Below, in pieces: positions 56,337 through 64,000 of a stretch of 64,000 nt of DNA. Within the stretch, counting starts at the first letter, position 1. The number at the start of each line of letters is the position of its first letter. The translations under genes were made by a program, and so were the position numbers. The stretch comes from Nitrosomonas sp. (lineage in GTDB: Bacteria; Pseudomonadota; Gammaproteobacteria; Burkholderiales; Nitrosomonadaceae), in the NCBI GenBank assembly GCA_019745325.1, contig JAIETK010000008.1:124001-188000 (forward strand). Direction: 5' to 3'. The notes beneath the pieces are model-generated. The model was given only the letters and a program-made list of their open reading frames with translations, made no database searches and was not told the DNA's origin.

Positions 56337-58076
56337 ATGACTTATTTATTCAATGATCCGGCGCAATTTGCGGTGGAATTGGCGGACGGTTATGCCGCCG
56401 CGCATCGTGACAAAATCCTGCGTGTCGATGGTGGCGTGATCCGGCGGCATAAAGCTAAGCCTGGGCAGGTCGTGGTAGTGATCGGCGGCGGTTCCGGGCA
56501 CTATCCGGCGTTCGGTGGTTTTGTCGGCCACGGATTGGCGCACGGCGCCGCGCTCGGCAACGTCTTCGCCGCGCCGTCGGCGCAACAGATCTGTAATGTG
56601 GCGCATGCCGTCGATGCGGGCGGCGGTATTGTGTTTTGCTTTGCCAATTACGCTGGTGACGTGCTCAATTTCACCCAAGCGCAGGAACGTCTGCGCGCGC
56701 AGGGCATCGATGTCCGGCCGGTGGTGGTGACCGACGATATCGCTTCCGCGCCGGTGCATGAGCAGCACAAACGCCGCGGTATCGCCGGTACGCTGGCGGT
56801 ATTCAAGGCGGCTGCGGTTGCCGCCGATGCCGGAAAAACGATTGATGAAGTCGTACGGATTGCGGCTGCAGCCAACAGCCGGGTGCGTTCACTGGGTGTA
56901 GCGTTTTCCGGTTGTACATTGCCCGGCGCTGCCAAGCCTTTATTCGAAGTCGAACCCGGCATCATGGAAGTCGGCATGGGCATCCACGGCGAACCCGGCC
57001 TGAACCGGGTCAAGGCGCCAAGCGCCGATGGCTTGGCGGAATTGCTGGCGGATAAACTGCTAGCCGAGATTCCGGAAACTGTGAACAATATTTCCGGCGC
57101 ACGGATCGGCGTCATCCTCAACGGTCTCGGTGCGGTGAAGTACGAAGAATTATTCGTGGTCTATCGCAAGATCGAGCAATTGCTGACGGCGCGCGGGTTG
57201 ATCATCGTCGCGCCGGTCGTGGATGAATTGATCACTAGCTTTGACATGGCGGGCGTATCGTTGACGTTGTTCTGGCTTGACGATGCGCTTGAGCAAAGCT
57301 GGCTGGCGGCAGCCGATACACCGGCATTTCATCGGGGTGTGGTCATGAGCGCCGGACCAATGATCGACCATGTCGTCGAATCGAAGGGTTCGCAAGGCAA
57401 ATTCACCATCAGGTCTGGTTCGCCGGAATCGCAAGCAGTTGCCAACATTGTGCTGTTGGCGTTTGAAGCGGCGCTCGGAGCCATCGAAGCGCAACAAGAT
57501 GAATTGGGTCAGCTGGACGCAATAGCCGGTGACGGCGATCACGGCATCGGCATGCAGCGCGGGTTGAAAGCCGGTGTCGATGCCATCAAAAAGGTTATGG
57601 CGTTTCAAGCCGGGGCAGGGACGGCATTAACGGCCGCCGGCGACGCCTGGTCGGATCGTGCCGGCGGCACTTCGGGTATGCTGTGGGGTGTCATTCTGCG
57701 CAACTTTGGCAATTCTCTTAGTGATGAAATCAAGCCGGATGCTTCAATGATTGCGGCAGGGGTCACGGCGGCACTGCAAGCCGTTATTGATGTCGGCAAG
57801 GCGCAATTGAACGACAAAACGCTGGTCGATGTGCTCTATCCATTTTCCGCCGCGTTGACAAAAGGCGCCGCTCAAGGACTATCAATCGCGGAAGCTTGGA
57901 CAGCCGCCGCAGAAGTAGCCCAGCAATCTGCCGAAGCGACCAAGAATCTCATCCCCAAAATCGGCCGCGCCCGCCCGCATGCGGACAAAAGCATCGGCAA
58001 TCCCGATCCTGGAGCGGTTTCGATGGCTTTGATTATTGATGCAGTAGGCAGAATCATAAGAGGGCATTGTTTTTGA
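56337..58076 (+). CDS. Dihydroxyacetone kinase, DhaK-DhaL fusion
   Basis: ATP-dependent kinase phosphorylating dihydroxyacetone (or a related short keto-sugar). Residues 1-330 are the DhaK domain (GGGSGHYPAFGG; the substrate-linking His in GIHGEPG), and about 365-579 are the DhaL domain (DGDHGIGMQRG; GGTSGMLWG). The fused layout is that of ATP-dependent, not PTS-dependent, enzymes. ATG 56337 is the most conserved-looking start; ATG 56301 is possible. It is followed by the toxin remnant. Confidence 0.9.
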   Translation: MTYLFNDPAQFAVELADGYAAAHRDKILRVDGGVIRRHKAKPGQVVVVIGGGSGHYPAFGGFVGHGLAHGAALGNVFAAPSAQQICNVAHAVDAGGGIVFCFANYAGDVLNFTQAQERLRAQGIDVRPVVVTDDIASAPVHEQHKRRGIAGTLAVFKAAAVAADAGKTIDEVVRIAAAANSRVRSLGVAFSGCTLPGAAKPLFEVEPGIMEVGMGIHGEPGLNRVKAPSADGLAELLADKLLAEIPETVNNISGARIGVILNGLGAVKYEELFVVYRKIEQLLTARGLIIVAPVVDELITSFDMAGVSLTLFWLDDALEQSWLAAADTPAFHRGVVMSAGPMIDHVVESKGSQGKFTIRSGSPESQAVANIVLLAFEAALGAIEAQQDELGQLDAIAGDGDHGIGMQRGLKAGVDAIKKVMAFQAGAGTALTAAGDAWSDRAGGTSGMLWGVILRNFGNSLSDEIKPDASMIAAGVTAALQAVIDVGKAQLNDKTLVDVLYPFSAALTKGAAQGLSIAEAWTAAAEVAQQSAEATKNLIPKIGRARPHADKSIGNPDPGAVSMALIIDAVGRIIRGHCF

Positions 58077-58083
58077 TTGATAA

Positions 58084-58173
58084 CATAGCTTTCTTACTTT
58101 TCTGTCGGAGAAATTGCTGGCCGATTTTCAACAGGATATTGAGAGGTGGAATCATGAAAACGGTTATTCTTGA
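58084..58173 (+). pseudogene. C-terminal remnant of a TumE/DUF6516-like toxin
   Basis: A frame open from 58084 to TGA 58171-58173 encodes FLSEKLLADFQQDIERWN followed by HENGYS, the style of C-terminus seen in DUF6516/TumE-type toxins. No start codon or upstream domain exists: a stop precedes it 8 bp after the dhaKL stop. It overlaps the next gene by 20 bp, as expected in a coupled toxin-antitoxin pair. Interpretation as a truncated toxin is an inference from a short segment. Confidence 0.45.
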
Positions 58174-58498
58174 CGTGCGGGAGCCGAAGGAAGCAATGAC
58201 TGGCTTCGCGCGAGTCTGGCATGCGAATCAACAACAGGAAGCGGATCGCATCAGCTTCGCGACCCCCGAGTTATTGTGGAAGGTGTTGACCGCGCGTTGG
58301 GAATTACTGAAAACCCTTTGCGGTGCGGGCCCGGTTTCCATCCGCGAAGCTGCGCGGCGGGTGGCGCGCGATGTCAAAGGCGTTCACGGCGACGTGACGG
58401 CGTTGCTGGAAGCGGGATTGCTCAATCGCACCGAAAGCGGCGCAATTGAATTTCCTTATGAGGCGATTAAAGTGGAGTTTTTGTTGCAGGCGGCTTGA
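58154..58498 (+). CDS. HVO_A0114/TumA-like winged-helix antitoxin
   Basis: A 114-residue DNA-binding protein with a winged-helix core (PVSIREAARRVARDVKGVHG, then the recognition region DVTALLEAGLLNRT) typical of the HVO_A0114 family, usually the partner of a TumE/DUF6516 toxin. ATG 58154 follows GAGAGGTGG. The toxin before it is reduced to about 30 codons, so the antitoxin appears orphaned; it may persist as a regulator. Confidence 0.75.
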   Translation: MKTVILDVREPKEAMTGFARVWHANQQQEADRISFATPELLWKVLTARWELLKTLCGAGPVSIREAARRVARDVKGVHGDVTALLEAGLLNRTESGAIEFPYEAIKVEFLLQAA

Positions 58499-58617
58499 TG
58501 ATGGAGATATTGGAGTTTCAGGTAATTGATGCGCCTTCTGGTGTCGGCGCATCCTACGGTGCTATTTATCTACCCAAATTCGATTTCCTTTAGAAAAAAT
58601 TATTTGCAATCTGATCT

Positions 58618-58908
58618 TTACTTATCTTTCAAGTCCTTACTTATTTCTTCAATTTTTTCGGCTGCATCATCAAGCGCTTTATCAATTTCCTTGCCCGCAC
58701 TTTCTGCCGGCCCATCCGATGCATCATTGAACTCTTCAATTTTCTCGGCGGCTTTTTCTATGGCGCTATCAACCGCTTTTTTACTGCTGTCGATAGATTT
58801 ATCAATCTCCTTTCCGACCTTTTCCGCAGGACCTTCCTGCTTACCGGAGCAACCTATAAGAGCCAGTGATAAAAAAACCGAAGATATAAACAATGTGAAT
58901 TTATTCAT
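58618..58908 (-). CDS. Small lipoprotein with repeated amphipathic helices
   Basis: The 96-residue protein has a lipoprotein signal (lipobox LIGC, Cys20), then two related acidic/basic helical segments (GPAEKVGKEIDKSIDSS and GPAESAGKEIDKALDD), an internal duplication of about 40 residues. A coiled-coil or Lpp-like envelope role is plausible; no function is known. Confidence 0.65.
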   Translation of the reverse strand: MNKFTLFISSVFLSLALIGCSGKQEGPAEKVGKEIDKSIDSSKKAVDSAIEKAAEKIEEFNDASDGPAESAGKEIDKALDDAAEKIEEISKDLKDK

Positions 58909-58933
58909 TTGGATACCTCATCTGAAGAAAGCA

Positions 58934-58967
58934 AAATAAAAAAAGTGCCACCACGGCATGGTAGCAC
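58934..58967 (-). terminator. Terminator after the cbb operon
   Basis: On the minus strand GTGCTACCA pairs with TGGTGGCAC (one mismatch, 5-base loop; 58945-58967), followed by TTTTTTTATTTT. It lies about 145 bp after cbbO and ends cbbLSQO transcription, indicating that no cbbN-like gene follows. Confidence 0.75.
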
Positions 58968-59110
58968 CCATCAATTGCTTCGACAAATATGAAATAAATC
59001 CAGCAGAAATAAGCTTTGCCAAAGATTCCATATAATCTTAGAGAAACAAAGCAATATCTTGCATTTGATTTCTTTTGATGTCAGTGATATAGCTTACTTC
59101 TACTTTATTT

Positions 59111-61438
59111 CTACCTCGTCAACCCCGCATACAACACCGGCAGTTTCTCCGGCAGCCGTTCCACATGATCGACCACCAGGTAATTGCGTTCGCCGAAAAT
59201 GCGTGACACGTACTGATCCGCGCGCGGATCGAGGCTCATGCAGTAGGTGAGAATGCCGGAGCGGCCAGCTTCTTCGACGGCTTTTTTGGTGTCGTGGCGC
59301 AGGTATTGCGGGTCGCGCACGTCGACGTCGGCCGGTTCGCCGTCGGTGATGACCAGCAATAGTTTTTTCGCCGATTTTTGTAGTTTCAGGTAATGCGTGG
59401 CGTGGCGCATGGCCGCACCCATACGGGTCGACAACTGTCCGGTCATGCCGGCGAGCCGGGCTTTGGGAGTTTCATCGTAAGGTTGATCGAAATCCTTGAA
59501 ACGGAAGTATTCGACATCGTGCCGTCCATCCGAGCAGAAGCCGTGGATCGCGAACGGGTCGCCGATTTTATTGATGGCGTTGGCGAGCAACACCGTGGCC
59601 TGACGGGTCAGATCGAGCACGGAGTAGTCATGACCAGCGACTTTTTCGTTGGTTGATTCGGAGAGGTCGAGCAGCACCAGCACCGAGATGTCGCGTACTT
59701 TGCGCACCGAACGCATCATGATGCGCGGGTCGGGTTGCATGCCCATGCGGATGTCGATCATCGAGCGGATCGCGGCGTTGATGTCGATTTCGTCGCCGTC
59801 TTCCAGTTTGCGGATGCGACGCGTGCCTTGCGGTTGCATCGCGTCGAGCAGGAATTTCATACGCGCGATTTCGCGTTTGTACTGATTGGCGATGTCGTCG
59901 ATGCATTGCATATCGCCGAGCTTGGCGCGTTTTTCCTGTACCGTGGCCCAATCCGGGCGCTCCAGTTGGATCTGATAATCCCATTCGGAATAGTGGTAGG
60001 GCGCTGATACCGGTTCCTTGCCTTCCATATCGTTGTACGATATGCCCATGTCTTCGTAGGGGAAGAATTCGGTGCCCATGACCCAGATTTCCTCTGCGTC
60101 ATCACCGGCGGTTTCAACGTCGAGTTCGTTGGCGAATTCCATCACGTTGACATACTTGCGCACTTGTTTCGGCGCATCGTATCCGGCGGATAACGATTTG
60201 TTGAAGTCGAATTCCTCGAATTCCCAGAAATAACGATTGTCGTCGCGGTATGGCGCGGTGAGCACGTCGGTGCGCGGGTTGTACGGAATTTTTTTGTCCA
60301 TGAAACTGTGCGCGAGCTGCACGCCGATATCCCAAGACGTCTTGTGGCTATCAAGCTGGTCTTTCGCGGCTTTAAACAGTTTGCGGCCTTCCGCGATCCA
60401 CGGGTCCTTGTCTTTATAATCCGGATCGAGCAGGGCGCGCGCCAGACGGTTGAGGTAATCACCCATTGACGCATTCATGTCCGGCGTGGCGCTGTGCAGC
60501 ACCGACCAGGTGTGACGTAATCCGGGAAAGCGGCGAATCGATAATTCTTCGATGCGTGCGTCCTCAATGACGGAAATCACCGCCATTTGCAGCGGGTTCA
60601 AACTTTCCGCGGAAATCGGTTGTTTGGTTTCGACCAAATGCGCGGCGGCATGCGCGGCAGCGGCGCGGTAGACTTCGGTCGCTGAAATGTCGCCGAACGC
60701 ATCGTAAGCATCTGGCAGGTGAATGAAGTAATTCTCGATGAACGGTTTGTAGCCTTCACGGGTTTCAAAGTCGCCGGAAGTCGGTCTCATGAAGAAATCG
60801 CGCCCCCACAACGCGCGTAAATACATGTTGATGCGGCGCTGCACGTCGACAAACAAGGTGCCTTTACGTTCTTTTTGCAAGACCGCGAGCGACTCTTTCG
60901 ATTCCAGGCCGAAATAGCGGATTTGCTCTTCGTAATCGGTGCGGTGCGCATGCGCGCCCCACATGGCCCAGCGGCGCAGGCCACCGAGGGTTAGCTGTCC
61001 AAAGAGAATGTCCAGTTTGTTGAGCATGGGACGCATACCACGCGGAGCCTGGGCGATTAAAGTATTCAAGAATTGCAGATAATTTTGGAATAGCTGCGCA
61101 TCACCGAGACGTTTTGCCGCAGTGGGGGAGGTGGCTAATACCAATTCAATCACGGCGCCCGAAGTTCTTGAGGCAAGCGAAAGCACGGTAGTCGCCAGGT
61201 CACTGATAATATCTTCACCAATTTCTTTGGTGACTAATGGGATTTCGTCGATCCAGCAATCCACTAAATTGCGCCCGCGTCCTAATCCGCGGATCGCCGA
61301 TGCGCCTTTCAGATAGTTATCGAGTCCACGCGCTGAAAAAGTCTTCACTGCTTCCGGCCAAGCATGATTGAGTAGCTCGATTGATTCCGGCTCCAGATCC
61401 TCGAGCAATTCTTTGTAATCGTCCAGATTGATACTCAT
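59111..61438 (-). CDS. cbbO: RuBisCO activase accessory protein CbbO
   Basis: Adaptor of the CbbQO-type RuBisCO activase: binds inhibited form I RuBisCO and is acted on by the CbbQ hexamer. The 775-residue protein ends in a vWA domain with an intact MIDAS, DLSES (Asp591), and VITDGEPADVDVRD. A long alpha-helical N-terminal region precedes it. It follows cbbQ by 56 bp and is the last gene of the operon. Confidence 0.95.
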   Translation of the reverse strand: MSINLDDYKELLEDLEPESIELLNHAWPEAVKTFSARGLDNYLKGASAIRGLGRGRNLVDCWIDEIPLVTKEIGEDIISDLATTVLSLASRTSGAVIELVLATSPTAAKRLGDAQLFQNYLQFLNTLIAQAPRGMRPMLNKLDILFGQLTLGGLRRWAMWGAHAHRTDYEEQIRYFGLESKESLAVLQKERKGTLFVDVQRRINMYLRALWGRDFFMRPTSGDFETREGYKPFIENYFIHLPDAYDAFGDISATEVYRAAAAHAAAHLVETKQPISAESLNPLQMAVISVIEDARIEELSIRRFPGLRHTWSVLHSATPDMNASMGDYLNRLARALLDPDYKDKDPWIAEGRKLFKAAKDQLDSHKTSWDIGVQLAHSFMDKKIPYNPRTDVLTAPYRDDNRYFWEFEEFDFNKSLSAGYDAPKQVRKYVNVMEFANELDVETAGDDAEEIWVMGTEFFPYEDMGISYNDMEGKEPVSAPYHYSEWDYQIQLERPDWATVQEKRAKLGDMQCIDDIANQYKREIARMKFLLDAMQPQGTRRIRKLEDGDEIDINAAIRSMIDIRMGMQPDPRIMMRSVRKVRDISVLVLLDLSESTNEKVAGHDYSVLDLTRQATVLLANAINKIGDPFAIHGFCSDGRHDVEYFRFKDFDQPYDETPKARLAGMTGQLSTRMGAAMRHATHYLKLQKSAKKLLLVITDGEPADVDVRDPQYLRHDTKKAVEEAGRSGILTYCMSLDPRADQYVSRIFGERNYLVVDHVERLPEKLPVLYAGLTR

Positions 61439-61494
61439 GGCAACACCTGTTTACGTTTTAAAACATTTGATAGTTATCGCAATTCATCCAAGTC

Positions 61495-62301
61495 TTAGTT
61501 GAAGAAAGTGCTGACAGCCGCGTCCAGCGCATCGCGCATATCCGGGTCGTCGGTGATCGGACGTACCAAAGCTACACGGCACGCCGCGTGCGCGTCGACT
61601 TGCTTGGCGATTAGGCTGCCGGCGTAAATCAGCATCCGCGTGGAAATCCCTTCGTCCAAGCCGTGCCCTTTCAGGTTACGCGCGCGCTCAGCGATCGATA
61701 CCAGTTTTTCCGCGATGTCGGTCGATACGCCGGATTCGTGCGCGACGATTTCGCTTTCGATGTCATGGCTTGGATAGTTGAAATCGAGTGCGCCAAAGCG
61801 TTGCTTGGTCGATTGTTTCAAATCTTTCATCAGGCTTTGGTAGCCGGGGTTGTACGAAATCACGATTTGAAAATCCTCGTGCGCTTGAATCAACTCGCCT
61901 TTTTTCTCTAGCGGCAGTACGCGGCGGTTATCGGTCAACGGGTGAATCACGACGGTGGTGTCCTGACGCGCTTCTACGACTTCATCGAGGTAGCAGATCG
62001 CGCCATAGCGCGCGGCAACGGCGAGCGGACCGTCTTGCCAGCGCGTGCCGTTGGCATCCAGCAGAAAACGGCCGACCAGATCGGATGCGGTCATGTCTTC
62101 GTTACAAGCAACGGTGATCAGCGGTTTTTGCAGTTTCCACGCCATGTATTCGACAAAGCGCGTTTTGCCGCAGCCGGTCGGGCCTTTCAGCATCATCGGC
62201 ATGCGCACTGAATAGGCGGCTTCGTAGAGTTTCACTTCATCCGCGACGGGATGGTAATAAGGTTCTTTTTTGATGCGATATTGATCAATGATAGTGCTCA
62301 T
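61495..62301 (-). CDS. cbbQ: RuBisCO activase ATPase CbbQ
   Basis: MoxR-group AAA+ ATPase, 268 residues, forming hexamers that remodel inhibited RuBisCO with CbbO. Walker [11 protein letters not shown] (40-49) and Walker [13 protein letters not shown] (101-112) are intact. The gene lies 271 bp after cbbS, with a hairpin and a repeat between, so it may be expressed at a lower level. Confidence 0.96.
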   Translation of the reverse strand: MSTIIDQYRIKKEPYYHPVADEVKLYEAAYSVRMPMMLKGPTGCGKTRFVEYMAWKLQKPLITVACNEDMTASDLVGRFLLDANGTRWQDGPLAVAARYGAICYLDEVVEARQDTTVVIHPLTDNRRVLPLEKKGELIQAHEDFQIVISYNPGYQSLMKDLKQSTKQRFGALDFNYPSHDIESEIVAHESGVSTDIAEKLVSIAERARNLKGHGLDEGISTRMLIYAGSLIAKQVDAHAACRVALVRPITDDPDMRDALDAAVSTFFN

Positions 62302-62367
62302 GACAGACTCCTATAGAAACAGTCTTTATCGAGATGCTCTCGAGTAATTGCAATCCAAATTCCGGTG

Positions 62368-62404
62368 AAAAAAAACCCCCTGCCCTGTTAAAGGGAGAAG
62401 GGGG
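62368..62404 (-). terminator. Hairpin with T-run between cbbS and cbbQ
   Basis: On the minus strand CCCCCT-TCT-CCCT pairs with AGGG-C-AGGGGG around a small loop (62376-62404), followed by a run of eight T. It has the form of an intrinsic terminator or attenuator placed after cbbS and before cbbQ, fitting a high cbbLS to cbbQO expression ratio. Confidence 0.75.
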
Positions 62405-62416
62405 TCTTGGCAAGCT

Positions 62417-62542
62417 GTTGAAAAACTATCTACGTTGTCGCTGCGGTGTTAGAAACAAACTCAAAATGCTCATTTATTATGCATAAACTGCACTTTTTCG
62501 CTTGTTTTGCCTTGCATCGACTGCCTCGAAAACGTTTTCAAC
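62417..62542. repeat. About 126-bp non-coding element with short terminal inverted repeats
   Basis: GTTGAAAAAC (62417-62426) and GTTTTCAAC (62534-62542) are inverted at the ends of a segment between cbbS and cbbQ. The interior is AT-rich with no ORF. Only one copy is seen here, so its status as a dispersed repeat is untested. Confidence 0.4.
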
Positions 62543-62572
62543 GAACCTGTAGGGTTCGAACCCCGTTGTTAC

Positions 62573-62929
62573 TTAAACAGTCTTGCCGCGGTATATCACC
62601 ATGGCGGTGCCTTGGGATTGGTTAAAATTGTTGTAACCAATCAAACGGACATGGTTGTTCGGATTGGCTTTATGGCAAGCAGCAGCTTCTGCCAGCACGC
62701 GTTCTACATCAGTTTCACCAAACATAGGCAGTTTCCACATATACCAGTAGGAATCCATTACATACTCAGGTTCGGTATGTTCGATCGCTGGGTTCCAGCC
62801 TTTACTGATTAAATACTGCACTTGCTTTTTGATATCTTTGTCAGCCATTGCAGGCAGGTAGGAAAATGTTTCAAACTTACGGCTTGCTGGATCACTGACA
62901 CGTGATTTGTAGTCTATTACTTCGCTCAT
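62573..62929 (-). CDS. cbbS: RuBisCO small subunit, form I
   Basis: The 118-residue subunit has the family-typical [20 protein letters not shown] and [23 protein letters not shown] blocks. It follows cbbL by 79 bp. With cbbQ and cbbO downstream it belongs to the IAq-type (non-carboxysomal) arrangement; no csoS genes are near. Confidence 0.97.
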   Translation of the reverse strand: MSEVIDYKSRVSDPASRKFETFSYLPAMADKDIKKQVQYLISKGWNPAIEHTEPEYVMDSYWYMWKLPMFGETDVERVLAEAAACHKANPNNHVRLIGYNNFNQSQGTAMVIYRGKTV

Positions 62930-63008
62930 TATTTATTCCTCAATTTTAGGGGGATGAAGAAGAAAAGTGATATTAACCATTCGCTTTTCTTCTTTGATCA
63001 TGTATTGC

Positions 63009-64000
63009 TTACTTGTGGGCTACGTCGAGCTTATCAACCGTATCGAACTCGAACTTGATCTCTTTCCATGTTTCCATGGCGATTTTCAGTTCTGGGCTGC
63101 TTTTCGCTGCCTTGGTCAAGATCGCTTTGCCTTCTTTCTCGATTTCAATACCTTGGTTACGTGCTTCAACGCAAGCTTCCAATGCCACACGGTTAGCAGC
63201 GGCGCCGGCAGCATTACCCCATGGGTGACCTAAGGTGCCACCACCGAATTGCAAGCAGGCATCGTCACCGAAGATCGAGACCAGCGCTGGCATATGCCAT
63301 ACGTGAATACCGCCGGAAGCCACCGGGAATACGCCCGGCATAGAACCCCAGTCTTGGTCGAAGAACAAGCCGCGGCTGCGGTCTTCTTTAATGAATTTAT
63401 CGCGCATGGTGTCGATCCAGCCGAGGGTTGCGGCACGATCGCCTTCCAATTTACCAACGACGGTACCGGAATGCAGGTGATCGCCACCCGATAAACGCAG
63501 CACTTTGGTTAAAACGCGGAAATGAATACCATGGTGCGGGTTGCGATCGAGCACGGCATGCATCGCACGGTGAATGTGCAACAGGATACCGTTGTTACGG
63601 CACCAGTTAGCCAGACCTGTGTTAGCCGTTAGACCGCCGGTCAAGTAATCGTGCATAATGATCGGCGCATTCAATTCCTTGGCAAACTCAGCGCGTTTGT
63701 ACATTTCTTCCGGGGTTGGCGCGGTAACGTTCAAATAGTGACCTTTGCGTTCGCCGGTTTCACGTTCTGCTTTATGCACGGCTTCCATTACGAATTCGAA
63801 ACGATCGCGCCAGCGCATGAACGGTTGGCTGTTAACGTTCTCATCATCCTTGGTCAGATCCAGACCGCCACGCAGACATTCATAAACCGCGCGGCCATAG
63901 TTTTTGGCGGATAAACCGAGTTTTGGTTTGATGGTGCAACCGAGCAACGCACGGCCATATTTGTTCAAGCGATCGCGTTCCACTTGAATACCGGCTGGAG
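63009..64000 (-). CDS. cbbL: RuBisCO large subunit, form I (5' end outside window)
   Basis: The visible C-terminal 330 residues include the catalytic TIKPKLGLS, the carbamylated lysine region [22 protein letters not shown], and the loop 6 motif [11 protein letters not shown]. The frame stays open to the window edge (upstream residues [11 protein letters not shown]), so the N-terminus is missing. Sequence and gene order indicate form IA. It fixes CO2 in the Calvin cycle, in line with an autotrophic ammonia oxidiser. Confidence 0.97.
   Translation of the reverse strand, partial: PAGIQVERDRLNKYGRALLGCTIKPKLGLSAKNYGRAVYECLRGGLDLTKDDENVNSQPFMRWRDRFEFVMEAVHKAERETGERKGHYLNVTAPTPEEMYKRAEFAKELNAPIIMHDYLTGGLTANTGLANWCRNNGILLHIHRAMHAVLDRNPHHGIHFRVLTKVLRLSGGDHLHSGTVVGKLEGDRAATLGWIDTMRDKFIKEDRSRGLFFDQDWGSMPGVFPVASGGIHVWHMPALVSIFGDDACLQFGGGTLGHPWGNAAGAAANRVALEACVEARNQGIEIEKEGKAILTKAAKSSPELKIAMETWKEIKFEFDTVDKLDVAHK

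Noticed and set aside
56880..57000. Possible loss of the active-site histidine in the dihydroxyacetone kinase (GVAFSGCTLPG).
   Set aside because: The substrate-linking histidine belongs to the GIHGEPG block, which is intact.
62550..62572. GGGTTCGAACCCC resembling a tRNA T-arm downstream of the cbbS stop.
   Set aside because: Only three base pairs form in the T-stem frame, and no acceptor, D or anticodon arms can be found around it.
1..64000. CRISPR arrays, tRNA or rRNA genes, complete IS elements, and prophage genes.
   Set aside because: None was recognised on reading both strands; only the short repeats and elements listed above are seen.

Overview
The window reads as a chromosomal segment of a chemolithoautotrophic betaproteobacterium, most probably Nitrosomonas or a close relative in the Nitrosomonadaceae. 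The evidence is a form IA RuBisCO operon in the order cbbL-cbbS-cbbQ-cbbO (right end, minus strand, cbbL cut by the window edge), an Rh50-type ammonium/ammonia channel, and a betaproteobacterial housekeeping run leuCDB-asd-fimV-truA-trpFBA-accD-folC-SPOR-cvpA-purF-metZ. The genus is inferred from gene content and was not tested with a marker gene.

Layout. Bases 1-6.4 kb hold the type IV pilus two-component pair pilS/pilR, heme A synthase, smpB, the ratA-rnfH pair and a SemiSWEET-like transporter. Bases 6.5-10.7 kb hold exported or membrane proteins of poorly known role: a vanadium-haloperoxidase/PAP2 homologue behind a perfect FNR-type site, a ten-cysteine secreted protein, a small membrane protein and a PEP-CTERM protein. 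Bases 11.0-16.75 kb are the most interesting accessory island: a TIR protein, a MoxR-type AAA+ ATPase and a large membrane-anchored protein with a degenerate von Willebrand A-like region and a degenerate C-terminal formylglycine-generating-enzyme-like (C-lectin fold) domain. The three genes are tightly spaced and look like a TIR-armed relative of the vWA-MoxR ternary conflict systems. A perfect 19-bp inverted repeat and a MazEF toxin-antitoxin pair follow.

Bases 17.8-25.5 kb hold a divergent GST/HxlR pair, Rh50, a CNP1-like lipoprotein, a heterodisulfide-reductase-like Fe-S protein fused to DUF3501, a rubrerythrin with a perfect FNR-type palindrome upstream, and an MFS transporter. Bases 25.6-42.7 kb are the core biosynthetic run (leucine, aspartate-semialdehyde, tryptophan, malonyl-CoA, folate, purine, methionine). 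Bases 42.8-48.1 kb hold two cyclophilins, cysS, a membrane-anchored methyltransferase and motAB. Bases 48.3-58.5 kb hold transporters (Atm1-like ABC exporter, Nramp-related carrier, CPA2 antiporter), a glycine-zipper membrane protein, a DhaK-DhaL fusion kinase and an orphan TA-type DNA-binding protein preceded by what looks like the tail of its lost toxin. Bases 58.6-64.0 kb hold a small lipoprotein and the RuBisCO operon with its activase genes cbbQ/cbbO.

A 143-bp non-coding inverted-repeat element (MITE-like) occurs three times with identical length (20696, 24083, 52347), usually flanked by CTAA. A 45-bp relic sits exactly at the ctaA stop codon. No rRNA, tRNA, CRISPR array or complete insertion sequence was recognised.
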